The position numbers and the translations under genes are program-made. Positions 39,033 through 45,769 of a stretch of 46,957 nt of DNA are shown piece by piece. Source of the DNA: a virus; the IMG/VR virus record IMGVR_UViG_3300032315_002372, positions 1 through 46,957 of that record. One strand, 5' to 3'. Numbering within the stretch: position 1 is the first letter of the stretch; each line of letters opens with the position of its first letter. Under the pieces are notes generated by a model. That model searched no databases and was not told the origin of the DNA. It saw only the letters and a program-made list of their open reading frames with translations.

Positions 39033-39775
39033 AAAATGCGCGGTTGAACCCGCTCCTGGATCTCGCGTTGCTCGCCGCCGACGGCCCGGCCGGCATTGCG
39101 GTCCTGGGATCTGCGCTGCTGCTCGTCGGTCCACCACTTCCGGAGCTTTGGCCGCCAGCTCTGGATCGGGTTGCCGTGCCGGTCCACCCAGCCGGAGCTT
39201 TCGAAGTGGTTCCAGAACGCCTCGGCTACGACCGGCGGGACACCGCGCAGCTCCGCCTCCGTCTGCACTTCGGCCAGCGATGGGAAGGTCTCGCGCGCCC
39301 GTTGGGTAAGTAAGGCATCTTGGGTGGGGTGGGTTGGGTTGGGTACGGCAGACGTCTGCTGGACGTCCGCTGGATGTCCGCCGGACGTCCGACGGACAGG
39401 GCTCGGAGATCCGTCGGGAGTCTGTTGGACGGGCTTGCTTCGGGCGTCGCGCTTCCGCTGCCGGTCCTTCGCCCGTTGCTGGATAAGGAATCCGGCGTAC
39501 TCCATCCAGTCGTGGATCATTCCATCAGGGTCTAGCCATCCGCAGGTCTTCAAGGCGGCGACGAACACGTCCCCGGGGCCCGGCCATTCAGCCACTTCGG
39601 CTATTTCTGCGGGGGCGAGCGCGGACAGATCGCCCGTAGGCGCATTGTCCAAGGCCCACCACCAGAGAAAATGCAGATGGCCGATAGCTTGAGCCCGGTG
39701 GACGCGGAGTTCGCGGGCCAACCGGCGGAGCTTGAGGTGAGTCCCGAGAGACTGATGGGATTCGATCCATGCCAT
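39029..39775 (-). CDS. Replication initiator (O-like) with embedded origin
   Basis: 248 residues. The N-terminal winged-helix region (MAWIESHQSLGTHLKLRRLA ... AIGHLHFLWWWALDN) matches phage replisome organiser proteins. A low-complexity linker (about 120-150) is encoded by DNA carrying a G-quadruplex motif and 11-bp iterons. The C-terminal helix (VAEAFWNHFESSGWVDRHGNPI) is the usual partner-binding end. Like lambda O, the gene contains its own probable origin and precedes the helicase loader. Confidence 0.8.
   Translation of the reverse strand: MAWIESHQSLGTHLKLRRLARELRVHRAQAIGHLHFLWWWALDNAPTGDLSALAPAEIAEVAEWPGPGDVFVAALKTCGWLDPDGMIHDWMEYAGFLIQQRAKDRQRKRDARSKPVQQTPDGSPSPVRRTSGGHPADVQQTSAVPNPTHPTQDALLTQRARETFPSLAEVQTEAELRGVPPVVAEAFWNHFESSGWVDRHGNPIQSWRPKLRKWWTDEQQRRSQDRNAGRAVGGEQREIQERVQPRIL
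39322..39343 (+). other. G-quadruplex motif inside the initiator gene
   Basis: Five G-runs (3, 4, 3, 3, 3) separated by one or two T on the plus strand, a classic intramolecular G4-forming pattern. It lies 7 bp from the iteron array and within a codon stretch that encodes Pro/Thr-rich linker (PNPTHPTQ). A G4 on one strand next to iterons is a plausible element of origin opening. Confidence 0.5.
39350..39404. repeat. 11-bp iterons (putative origin of replication)
   Basis: Consecutive 11-mers AGACGTCTGCT, GGACGTCCGCT, GGATGTCCGCC, GGACGTCCGAC, GGACAGGGCTC (last degenerate) at 39350-39404. Most contain the palindrome GACGTC or GGACGTCC. An 11-bp period is one helical turn and is not a multiple of three, so coding constraint cannot explain it; selection on DNA structure or protein binding is likely. 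Fits binding sites for the initiator encoded around it. Confidence 0.65.
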
Positions 39776-39778
39776 AAG

Positions 39779-40162
39779 TCAGGAGGCGGCTTGGTTACCC
39801 GGCATTGCCGCGGCCGGGGCTTGAGATTGGATTGAGGCGATCCGAGTCAGCAGGAAATCCCGGATTCGCTCGATCTCGGGAACGGTGATCTGGGCACCGG
39901 TGAGGCGGAACACAACCCACCCGTAGATCTGGGCCTCGTTGTACTTCTCGCAGTCGCCCTGGTAGCCGTCCCCGCGGTTGTGGCGGCCGTTGGTCCATTG
40001 GCCCCCTTCGACCTCGATCGCGACCTTGGCCGCAACGTGAGCGAAATCGAAGCGCCAGCGCCGGGTGGGGTGGAACCTGTGCTCCGCGACGAGAGGCGCG
40101 CCGTTCACCGCCCGCCAGTAGAGCGAGAACCGCTTTTCGAGAGGGCTGGGTTTCGCGCTCAT
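39779..40162 (-). CDS. VSR/DUF559-like PD-(D/E)XK nuclease
   Basis: 127 residues. The nuclease core is readable: EHRFHPTRRWRFDFA (Asp of motif), VAIEVEGGQW (Glu and following Gln in place of the usual Lys) and a helical end GYQGDCEKYNEAQIYGWVVFRLT typical of VSR/DUF559 folds. Such phage proteins are often Holliday-junction or nick-processing nucleases. ATGA overlap with the gene upstream. Confidence 0.7.
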   Translation of the reverse strand: MSAKPSPLEKRFSLYWRAVNGAPLVAEHRFHPTRRWRFDFAHVAAKVAIEVEGGQWTNGRHNRGDGYQGDCEKYNEAQIYGWVVFRLTGAQITVPEIERIRDFLLTRIASIQSQAPAAAMPGNQAAS

Positions 40163-40377
40163 TCCTCGCCTTCCTCGGTTTCTTCGGCTTCAGGACTTTC
40201 CTTAGCCGCCCTCTTCGCCTTCCCGCTCCGCGCGCCAGCGGCGACCTGCTCCCCGAAGCTCCAGACGCGAATTCCGCGTCTCGACATGGCCCTGCGGAAT
40301 CCGCGGTCAATCATGTCCTTGTCTCGCCTGCTTAACCGCTCAACGAGGAACTCCTGCTGTTTGATGATTTTGCTCAT
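40159..40377 (-). CDS. Small basic hypothetical protein
   Basis: 72 residues from ATG 40377, overlapping stops and starts on both sides by 4 bases. A basic helical body (QQEFLVERLSRRDKDMIDRG, then AMSRRGIRVW) and a Lys/Glu-rich tail ending EETEEGEE. No family recognised. Strong translational coupling in the replication operon supports a real gene. Confidence 0.6.
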   Translation of the reverse strand: MSKIIKQQEFLVERLSRRDKDMIDRGFRRAMSRRGIRVWSFGEQVAAGARSGKAKRAAKESPEAEETEEGEE

Positions 40378-40946
40378 CGTTCCCAAGGCTCCTTGTAGGG
40401 CAGGCCGACGGCGTTGAAGACGTCCCGCTCCGATGTGACCCGGCGAACAAGCCGGTTCTCGCGATCACTGAAACCGGCCCCGTACGGATTCCACTTCCAG
40501 CCCTTCGCGATGGCGGCGTTGCAGATCGCGACGTTGCTTTCGGCGGACCCGGTCCGGCAGACCAGCAGGCACCACCAGTTGGCAGGGTTGGCGGCGAACA
40601 TGTCCACGGGGATGCCGGACGCGACATGGACGGCGAGCTTGATCTGGGATCCCCAGGTGAACGTGCCGTCCTTCTTGGGGCGCTTGGCAAGCACCCCGGC
40701 GGCAACCATCGCGTTGATCTGAAGCTCGGCAGCGTCGAACTCCTTTGGCGTCCGAAGCAGGTCCTCGGGATCCGGCATCGTGACGGTCCGGGGGATGAAC
40801 ACGACCTCGATGTCGCCGACGTCCTGCTTCCGCCGCCGCAGGGATCCAGCGACGATCAGTTCCGAGCACGAGGGTTCGAGGGTGGCCACGATTTCCTTGG
40901 CCGCGGCGAGGGCGGCTGCCCTGGGGAAGCGAGGTCCGCTGCTCAT
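40374..40946 (-). CDS. PolX-like nucleotidyltransferase
   Basis: 190 residues. It carries the family-X signature GSLRRRKQDVGDIEVVF: Gly34-Ser35 and the metal-site pair Asp45/Glu47 (the usual second Asp replaced by Glu), with the third carboxylate at Asp115 (GIPVDMF). The segment NWWCLLVCRTGSAESN and the end SERDVFNAVGLPYKEPWER are typical of phage and bacterial PolX-like proteins. It might fill gaps in repair or add nucleotides; the small size excludes a full lyase domain. Confidence 0.75.
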   Translation of the reverse strand: MSSGPRFPRAAALAAAKEIVATLEPSCSELIVAGSLRRRKQDVGDIEVVFIPRTVTMPDPEDLLRTPKEFDAAELQINAMVAAGVLAKRPKKDGTFTWGSQIKLAVHVASGIPVDMFAANPANWWCLLVCRTGSAESNVAICNAAIAKGWKWNPYGAGFSDRENRLVRRVTSERDVFNAVGLPYKEPWER

Positions 40947-41335
40947 GGTAGGATCTCCGGGTGGAAGAATCCCAAGCGCCCCTTACAGGGAGCAAATGGG
41001 AGAACCTTCGGGCTTCGGAGGACGAAGCCGGTTAACCCATCTTCATGCCACAGAGAGCGTGACCATGGGACGCAATCGACAATCTCGACGGATCCGACGA
41101 TTCCGCCGAGCTGCAGCTCATCGATGGCCGGGAATCGGCACGTGTGCCCGTTCACGAAGTCCGCGAACCGTCGGGCGTACTCGTACTCCTCGCGGGTCAT
41201 GCCTGCCGAGGCGTGGATCAGGATCGGCCCCCTGACCTTCGTAACCCAGGTCCTGTTCTCAACATCCTTCCCTCCGTGCAGGATCAGCCATGCCCACGGC
41301 TGGCGGACTGAGAGCGCGAGCGTGGTGGTGCTCAT
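40943..41335 (-). CDS. ASCH-domain protein
   Basis: 130 residues from ATG 41335. LALSVRQPWAWLILHGGKDVENRTW is the ASCH (PUA-like) opening, followed by GPILIHASAG, GGIVGSVEIVDCVPW and FAPCKGRLGFF. ASCH domains bind RNA or modified nucleotides; some hydrolyse modified cytidines. Phages with DNA or RNA modification systems often encode one. The start is fixed by a 4-base overlap with the micro-ORF upstream. Confidence 0.88.
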   Translation of the reverse strand: MSTTTLALSVRQPWAWLILHGGKDVENRTWVTKVRGPILIHASAGMTREEYEYARRFADFVNGHTCRFPAIDELQLGGIVGSVEIVDCVPWSRSLWHEDGLTGFVLRSPKVLPFAPCKGRLGFFHPEILP

Positions 41336-41415
41336 CGTCTCGCCCTCCGCCAGAGGTGGACGCACGCGAGGGCAATGCAGCCGAGCGCGGTCCAGAGAAT
41401 CGGGTCCGGGTTCAT
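41332..41415 (-). CDS. 27-residue membrane micro-protein
   Basis: ATG 41415 overlaps the TGA of the nuclease gene (ATGA) and its own TGA overlaps the ASCH start (ATGA), so it is coupled on both sides. The peptide starts MNPDPILWTALGCIALACVH, then LWRRARR: one membrane helix with a strongly basic end. Its length and coupling make chance unlikely. Function unknown; possibly a membrane tether or regulator in the recombination operon. Confidence 0.55.
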   Translation of the reverse strand: MNPDPILWTALGCIALACVHLWRRARR

Positions 41416-42503
41416 AGCTCCTCGGTCTTCACCCGCTCTAGGGACGGAGCGGAGGGTTTCGCTTCGGTACAGTCAGCCAAGAGCGTGTCCATGGCCTCGT
41501 CGAGCCCTTTGCCCTTTTTCCCGGTGCCTGCCCGAAGCGCATCTTTCAGCTTCGTCTTGGCGAGGGTGACGCAGGGCATGAACTGGTCCTGGGTGCCCCC
41601 TGCCGCGAGGAATCGGGCGAACACAGTGTTGGGGTCGGTGATGACCTCTCGGCAGGCCCCGGGCTTCAAACGCCACCCGGGAATGGATGCGGGATCAGCC
41701 TCGAGCAACCGGCGAGCCTTGGCCCGGACGGCCTCCATCACTGCCTCGACAGCGGGGAGCTTTTCGAGGAACTCAGCGATGCGCTCGGGAGTGACGACCA
41801 TCTCGCGTCCGTCACGGCTGACCTGCTGAGGAAGGGTCTCGACCAGAGCCCGAGCTTCGGGGCACACAGCCTTGGCTTTGCAGTAGCGACAGCTCGACGC
41901 GGAAGGCACCCGCGGTTGATCCGGCACGATCACGAGGTTCATCAGCGCGTGCACATCGGTGGCCGCCTGCGTCAGATCCCCGGCCTGGTACCGGCACGTC
42001 GTGAGGGGTGGACTGGCGAATGGTTGGATGATCGCGACGGTGATGTCGGTGGCCCCGTAGTGCTCGTGCGTGAGCACTGCGAGGGCGCGGAGTTGGAGGT
42101 TGCCGGTCGCGTGTTCGACATCGCCCCGGCCTGTCTTGTAGTCGATGACAAGCGCTCGGTTGCCTGCGTGATAGATGACGTCAGGCTTGCCGGACCAACT
42201 GCGGTTCAAGTCGTCGTCGTATGCCCAAAGCCGCTCTTCGCGGATCTCGTTGGGAACCATTCCGTCGAAGACTGCGCCCAGGACCTGGCCTTCGAGCTCG
42301 CGGCACCGTTCGGCGGTCCGCTCTTCGTCGTCCGTCAGCTCTTGAGTCTCGCCTGCCAGCACCGCGTGGATCCGGTTGCCGATGACAGCGTCCTGGCCCC
42401 CTTTGTCCTCACCGAACTGCTGCTCCAAGAGGAACGAACCCGGGCAAAGGGCGTAGCGGTGGACCGAGGAGGCCGACGGTAGATTCCGGCGCTCGTCGCT
42501 CAT
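41412..42503 (-). CDS. Cas4/DUF2800-like PD-(D/E)XK nuclease, probable Fe-S
   Basis: 363 residues. Nuclease motifs: SGKPDVIYH (Asp108) and ALVIDYKTG (Asp121, Lys123), with a QLRALA helix motif downstream. Four cysteines in the AddB/Cas4 pattern, Cys20 (YALCPGSF) plus Cys205, Cys208 and Cys214 (SSCRYCKAKAVCPEA), suggest an iron-sulfur cluster. In phages this type pairs with a single-strand annealing protein as an exonuclease for recombination, and such a protein lies two genes upstream. Confidence 0.85.
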   Translation of the reverse strand: MSDERRNLPSASSVHRYALCPGSFLLEQQFGEDKGGQDAVIGNRIHAVLAGETQELTDDEERTAERCRELEGQVLGAVFDGMVPNEIREERLWAYDDDLNRSWSGKPDVIYHAGNRALVIDYKTGRGDVEHATGNLQLRALAVLTHEHYGATDITVAIIQPFASPPLTTCRYQAGDLTQAATDVHALMNLVIVPDQPRVPSASSCRYCKAKAVCPEARALVETLPQQVSRDGREMVVTPERIAEFLEKLPAVEAVMEAVRAKARRLLEADPASIPGWRLKPGACREVITDPNTVFARFLAAGGTQDQFMPCVTLAKTKLKDALRAGTGKKGKGLDEAMDTLLADCTEAKPSAPSLERVKTEEL

Positions 42504-43006
42504 CGGGAACCTCCCTTCCGGGTGTGATGGGTCGATTTTCCGGCGAGGACGAACCGATCGTCACCTGCGGAAACCGTGACCGAATCAGCGCCGGAGACCT
42601 GGGCCAGGTGCCGCGCGAAGTTGCTAACCGCGTCGGGCGTGGCGGCCGAGTCGTCCAAACCCGGCAACCCGGGCTGATTTGGGTCCTCAAGATCGATTGA
42701 CGCCTCGGCGGTCGTCTTCGTGCTGACGCTGGCGGTAACTTCAACGGTGAGCCCGTCAAGGTTCCATTTAACCGAGATCGGAATGGTAAGCACCGGCTTC
42801 ACAGTGCGCGGGGGATCCTCCATCGCAGCGTCCTGCGAATCCTCGATCACGGCGGTGATGGCCTGGGTGATCTTGTCGTGGAGATCTCGAACGAGGGCGG
42901 GCACAACGCCCGCCAAGTGCTGGGCGATCTGGTCGATGCGGTTGATGGCGGCTCCTGCTTTCTCGCGGGTAGCCTCTGCGATCTGCGACTGGCTGGGGGA
43001 GCTCAC
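42500..43006 (-). CDS. Hypothetical protein of the recombination operon
   Basis: 168 residues. The N-terminal third is helical (INRIDQIAQHLAGVVPALV), the middle is a clear beta region (VLTIPISVKWNLDGLTVEV, TASVSTKTTAEASI) and the rest is acidic with GDDRFVLAGK. It overlaps both neighbours (exonuclease and annealing protein) by 4 bases. No recognised family. It could be an accessory factor of recombination. Confidence 0.6.
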   Translation of the reverse strand: MSSPSQSQIAEATREKAGAAINRIDQIAQHLAGVVPALVRDLHDKITQAITAVIEDSQDAAMEDPPRTVKPVLTIPISVKWNLDGLTVEVTASVSTKTTAEASIDLEDPNQPGLPGLDDSAATPDAVSNFARHLAQVSGADSVTVSAGDDRFVLAGKSTHHTRKGGSR

Positions 43007-44058
43007 ACGGCACCGCCTTTCGCCACGTACATCCCGAGTTTCGACACGACTCCGCGCTGGGAGCGCAGCAACCGGGAAGCGACCTCGACAGGCACTTCGT
43101 CGAATCCGGACAGTTCAGCCTTTTCGGGGATGAACTGGTCGTACTTGGCCCAGACCAGGAACTGGTCGAAGTTGTACCCGGCACCGACGATGACGGCTGC
43201 AAGCTGCTCCTGGGGAGATGCCGACGAGGATGCAGGCGGCGGAGTGGGAGCCTTGGCGGTCGATGGCGGAACCTCGGCACCCGGAATCTGGTCGTCGTCG
43301 GGCGCAGTGGTCCGGCCGGCGGCCTTGGTTGTCCCGAGGAAGCGAGGCGACGTTGCCTCGGCAGCGCCCTCCATCCGGGGCGCGCCTTCCTCGGCTTCGG
43401 CCTCCGGGACCGAGATCCCGGACATCTGCTCGTAGCACCTCTTGAGGAACTTCCGGGTCGCCTTGCCGATGATCTGGTCAGCCCCGGAATACTCGTCCAT
43501 TTTGACGGGGATGGTGGAGGCGAACGTGACCGGCTGGCCGGACATTTTCCAAGTGGCCGAGCACTCCACAATGGCCCCGCCGTTGGCGATGCGAGGGACC
43601 TGGATCACGGGCCGGAACTCCGTCACGGCCTTGCACCGCTTGATGAGGTACTCGAAACCCTCCTTCGTGCAGTACATCCGCCCGGTGATGATGTTGAATT
43701 GATTGCCGACCCATTGCAGCCCCCGGAGGGCGGCTTCGAGCGCACAGTCCCGAACGACGGGCCACTCGTAGCGCGGGTTGAACGCGCCCTTCTTCTTGTT
43801 CCAGACCTTCGGGTCGGAGTCCGTACGGAACCCGATGGACGTGTCTTGCAACGCCTCGATGCGGGCCATGACCTCAGGCGTATCGAGCAGGTGCCGGAGT
43901 TGATCGACGCTCTCGGCGACGTCGAGGGCGGTCAGGACGTTCTGGTCTCCGGTGTTCGCCTGGCCGAAGGCGGCGGTTGCTCGCACGGAGACCTCCGAGA
44001 GGGCGGCGACGGTTTTCGGTGGAATGGGTGCCAAGGCACCCGGTTGTTTTGCGCTCAT
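43003..44058 (-). CDS. Putative single-strand annealing (RecT-like) protein
   Basis: 351 residues from ATG 44058. The middle (CALEAALRGLQWVGNQFNIITGRMYCTKEGFEYL, then EFRPVIQVPRIANGG, KMSGQPVTFASTIPVKMDE and GKATRKFLKRCYEQMSG) resembles the core of phage recombinases of the RecT/Bet type, in which A..GL.....N...G..Y recurs. A Pro/Ala-rich linker (about 245-290) joins a C-terminal helical domain. Adjacent exonuclease supports the role. The family match is moderate, so another DNA-binding role is possible. Confidence 0.55.
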   Translation of the reverse strand: MSAKQPGALAPIPPKTVAALSEVSVRATAAFGQANTGDQNVLTALDVAESVDQLRHLLDTPEVMARIEALQDTSIGFRTDSDPKVWNKKKGAFNPRYEWPVVRDCALEAALRGLQWVGNQFNIITGRMYCTKEGFEYLIKRCKAVTEFRPVIQVPRIANGGAIVECSATWKMSGQPVTFASTIPVKMDEYSGADQIIGKATRKFLKRCYEQMSGISVPEAEAEEGAPRMEGAAEATSPRFLGTTKAAGRTTAPDDDQIPGAEVPPSTAKAPTPPPASSSASPQEQLAAVIVGAGYNFDQFLVWAKYDQFIPEKAELSGFDEVPVEVASRLLRSQRGVVSKLGMYVAKGGAV

Positions 44059-44084
44059 GGTGTTTGATGGTTGAGGGGGCGAAA

Positions 44085-44246
44085 TCAACGGACCCGGCGG
44101 AGGCTGCCCGACAGGAGCAGGAGGCGACCGAGACTGTGGCGTCGGCGGTTCTGGTTTGGGGGCGGATTTGGGCTGCGGAGTCCAATCCCGAGCGACGCGG
44201 ACAGGCCAAGCAGGCCGGCGGCAAAGGTCAGGGTTTCAGCGTTCAT
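44085..44246 (-). CDS. Possible 53-residue membrane protein
   Basis: ATG 44246: MNAETLTFAAGLLGLSASLG starts with one hydrophobic helix (about 5-22), followed by a Pro/Asn-rich and then basic tail. It sits 26 bases before the annealing-protein start. Composition is plausible for a small membrane protein, but the tail overlaps a proline-rich alternative frame and there is no clear ribosome site. Confidence 0.35.
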   Translation of the reverse strand: MNAETLTFAAGLLGLSASLGIGLRSPNPPPNQNRRRHSLGRLLLLSGSLRRVR

Positions 44247-44714
44247 CGCGCCTGGGATTCGGGGTGGGCGCGGTGCCGCCGATTGGGAACGGCGTGCCCG
44301 GAGGAGTTCGTCCGGTCCCGGTATCACAGCCGGGTCGCACCGCATTGAGGGAAAAGGCTGTCAGGTGAACACGAGCCAGATTCACACCGGCACCGGTGGC
44401 CAGCGAACGGTTGCGCGCCTGGGCACCGTGGCCCCTTCGTGCGCTGGTCCGCCTGGCTGCGGGGCTGTAGGCCATTCCATGCCCTTGGTACTGCCGTACC
44501 CCGCTTCCGCGATTCCTGAGCCCTGCGGTCTTTCCCGCCGTCCGGCCATCGACCGCCGAAGCGGTTGGTGAGGCCTGCACCGGTCCCGTGATTCTGTTCG
44601 CGGGACGTTGAGCGAACCTCCGGAGGATCCGCCGCGACGGGATCCCTGCGACTCCGGAGTAGCCGGACGCCAAGCGGTCGTGCCGGCCGTCGCCGGGGGC
44701 TTTGCGTCGAAAGT
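44247..44714. other. Leader region without a supported gene
   Basis: No convincing gene in either strand. Long open frames here (for example minus 44236-44958) run through the tRNA gene and have no ribosome site or domain. One short hairpin GGTAC-TGCC-GTACC is at 44487-44500. It may hold the promoter and leader of the recombination operon, but I see no clear -10/-35 pair. Confidence 0.4.
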
Positions 44715-44786
44715 TGGTAGCGGGCCGCGGAGTCGAACCGCGCTGGCTCGGCTTATGAGGCCGTGCAGGTCCCCGACCTGCCCGCA
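44715..44786 (-). tRNA. tRNA-Met-like (anticodon CAT), short D arm
   Basis: 72 nt folding as a tRNA: acceptor TGCGGGC/GCCCGCT (first pair T-T mismatched, as initiator tRNAs have an unpaired 1-72), anticodon stem CGGC with loop CTCATAA and GCCG (anticodon CAT), T arm CGCGG-TTCGACT-CCGCG, discriminator A and encoded CCA. The D arm is unusual: AGGT-CGGGG-ACCT with a 5-nt loop and A instead of U at position 8. It could serve as initiator or elongator tRNA-Met, as a lysidine-modified tRNA-Ile, or be a mimic. It lies between the excisionase and recombination genes. Confidence 0.7.
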
Positions 44787-44921
44787 ATTTGAAATCCACT
44801 GCCCCGCGCGCCTCGGCATCGAGTGAGTCAACAACCTGATCCGATCCCGACCCAGGGACCGGACACCCTTGCGATGGTGCCTTGGCGTTGCGGAGCAGTG
44901 GAAAAGCTGGAGGAAGCAGCG
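44787..44921. other. Spacer between excisionase gene and tRNA
   Basis: No gene with a plausible start. It contains no clear T-run terminator. Probably the untranslated end of the regulator transcript and the tRNA leader. Confidence 0.35.
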
Positions 44922-45146
44922 TCACAGGAGCGAACCCTCCCGGTGGGCGTTGACCCACCTGCGCACTTCGTCCTCTCGAAAGGTGACGACGCCGCCGATC
45001 TTCACCCGGGGCAACCCGCGGCGGGTCCAGTTGTGGACGCTCCGCACGGTCAGCGGGGCACCGTCCGACCGCAGGAGCCTACCAAGCAGGACAGCAACCT
45101 CCTTGCGCGACAGGACCGCTGTTTCGGTGGGTTTGGATGTTTGCAT
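44922..45146 (-). CDS. Excisionase-like helix-turn-helix protein
   Basis: 74 residues from ATG 45146. The core VLSRKEVAVLLGRLLRSDGAPL, then VRSVHNWTRRGLPRVKIGGVV and FREDEVRRWVNAH is a winged-helix of the excisionase/MerR type (first helix with an insertion). An operator-like palindrome (45156-45168) begins 10 bases upstream of the start. Likely role: directionality factor for the integrase or early repressor. Confidence 0.75.
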   Translation of the reverse strand: MQTSKPTETAVLSRKEVAVLLGRLLRSDGAPLTVRSVHNWTRRGLPRVKIGGVVTFREDEVRRWVNAHREGSLL

Positions 45147-45155
45147 GGCTGTATA

Positions 45156-45168
45156 GGTGATTATCACC
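45156..45168. promoter_or_regulatory. Operator-like palindrome 1 (GGTGATTATCACC)
   Basis: Arms GGTGAT and ATCACC around one central base. It lies immediately upstream of the excisionase-like gene and contains the TGA stop of the 45164-45361 gene. An identical 13-mer occurs at 45313 and 45543. Confidence 0.7.
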
Positions 45169-45361
45169 CCTGGGCATACTTTTGCCCGAGTTCGTACGCG
45201 ACCTGCCCACAGAGACTCCGGCGGTTGTCCTTTGCGGCCTGTTTCAAGATCCGGTGCTGCTCGGCCGGAATCCATGTCCCAACGAACACGAGGCCATCGC
45301 GGGACTTAGGTGGGTGATTATCACCCTGAGGCAAAAACTTACGGGCGCTTCGATTGCTCAT
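45164..45361 (-). CDS. Ribbon-helix-helix-like small regulator
   Basis: 65 residues from ATG 45361. The C-terminal two thirds (LVFVGTWIPAEQHRILKQAA, then RRSLCGQVAYELGQKYA) follows the strand-helix-helix pattern of Arc/MetJ regulators. Operator copy 2 lies inside its N-terminal codons (encoding QGDNHPP) and its stop lies in operator copy 1. A shorter GTG start (45289) 23 bases downstream of copy 2 would mirror the spacing of copy 3 to its gene. Overlaps the neighbouring regulator by 23 bases. Confidence 0.6.
   Translation of the reverse strand: MSNRSARKFLPQGDNHPPKSRDGLVFVGTWIPAEQHRILKQAAKDNRRSLCGQVAYELGQKYAQG
45313..45325. promoter_or_regulatory. Operator-like palindrome 2 (GGTGATTATCACC)
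   Basis: Identical to copies 1 and 3, with an extra G/C pair (GGGTGATTATCACCC, 45312-45326). It falls within the coding region of the 45164-45361 gene, so preservation of the exact 13-mer suggests selection on DNA binding. Confidence 0.7.
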
Positions 45362-45521
45362 TTGCGGCTTGTTCACGTTCAGCGATCTCCGCGATCTCAA
45401 TGCGCAGCAACTCGGCGAGGGTGATGCCCCGCCGCTTTGCTTCCGCCTTCAGAGCCTTATGGACCTTTTCGTCCACGAAGGCTCCGATCATCTTGAGACC
45501 CTTTTTTCGCTGGTTTGCCAT
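45339..45521 (-). CDS. Ribbon-helix-helix regulator
   Basis: 60 residues from ATG 45521: MANQRKKGLKMIGAFVDEKV, then HKALKAEAKRRGITLAELLR and a helical Glu-rich end. The beta strand (LKMIGAFVDEKV) plus two helices is a standard ribbon-helix-helix (CopG/Arc-type) repressor. Operator copy 3 lies 22 bases upstream of its start, so autoregulation is likely. With no CI-like gene in the window this is a leading candidate for the lysogeny repressor. Confidence 0.75.
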   Translation of the reverse strand: MANQRKKGLKMIGAFVDEKVHKALKAEAKRRGITLAELLRIEIAEIAEREQAANEQSKRP

Positions 45522-45699
45522 CGCTCGGTTCGTTGACAGGAAGGTGATTATCACCCTTGCCAATCCCAGTAAAGAGCTTGTTTGCGATTCTTTGAATTCC
45601 TTTTTCGGGGCTGTCGGCGATGCGACAGAGACCCTCAACGACGTCCCTAGGCAAGGACACGAACACATCTGGCGTTCGGCTACTCACGATGGGTATCAT
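45457..45699 (-). CDS. Small hypothetical regulator-like protein
   Basis: 80 residues from ATG 45699 (an ATG at 45732 is also in frame). The N-terminal 45 residues (MIPIVSSRTPDVFVSLPRDVV, then GLCRIADSPEKGIQRIANKL) read like a strand and two helices, in the style of the neighbouring regulators. The C-terminal part overlaps the ribbon-helix-helix gene and is basic and low-complexity. It would be the first gene after the integrase in the minus-strand transcript. Confidence 0.5.
   Translation of the reverse strand: MIPIVSSRTPDVFVSLPRDVVEGLCRIADSPEKGIQRIANKLFTGIGKGDNHLPVNEPSDGKPAKKGSQDDRSLRGRKGP
45543..45555. promoter_or_regulatory. Operator-like palindrome 3 (GGTGATTATCACC)
   Basis: Third identical copy, 22 bp upstream of the ribbon-helix-helix gene at 45521 and inside the coding end of the 45457-45699 gene (codons GKGDNHLP). 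The three copies are 157 and 230 bp apart. Confidence 0.7.
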
Positions 45700-45769
45700 C
45701 CTAACTAATCCCGGGTAATTTGGGTATACCATTGCGGCACAAAGTTATCCGCATCTGTTCACACGTTTT

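Noticed and set aside
44236-44958. 240-codon minus-strand frame near the tRNA
   Set aside because: It runs through the tRNA gene and shows Arg/Pro-rich composition typical of non-coding high-GC frames.
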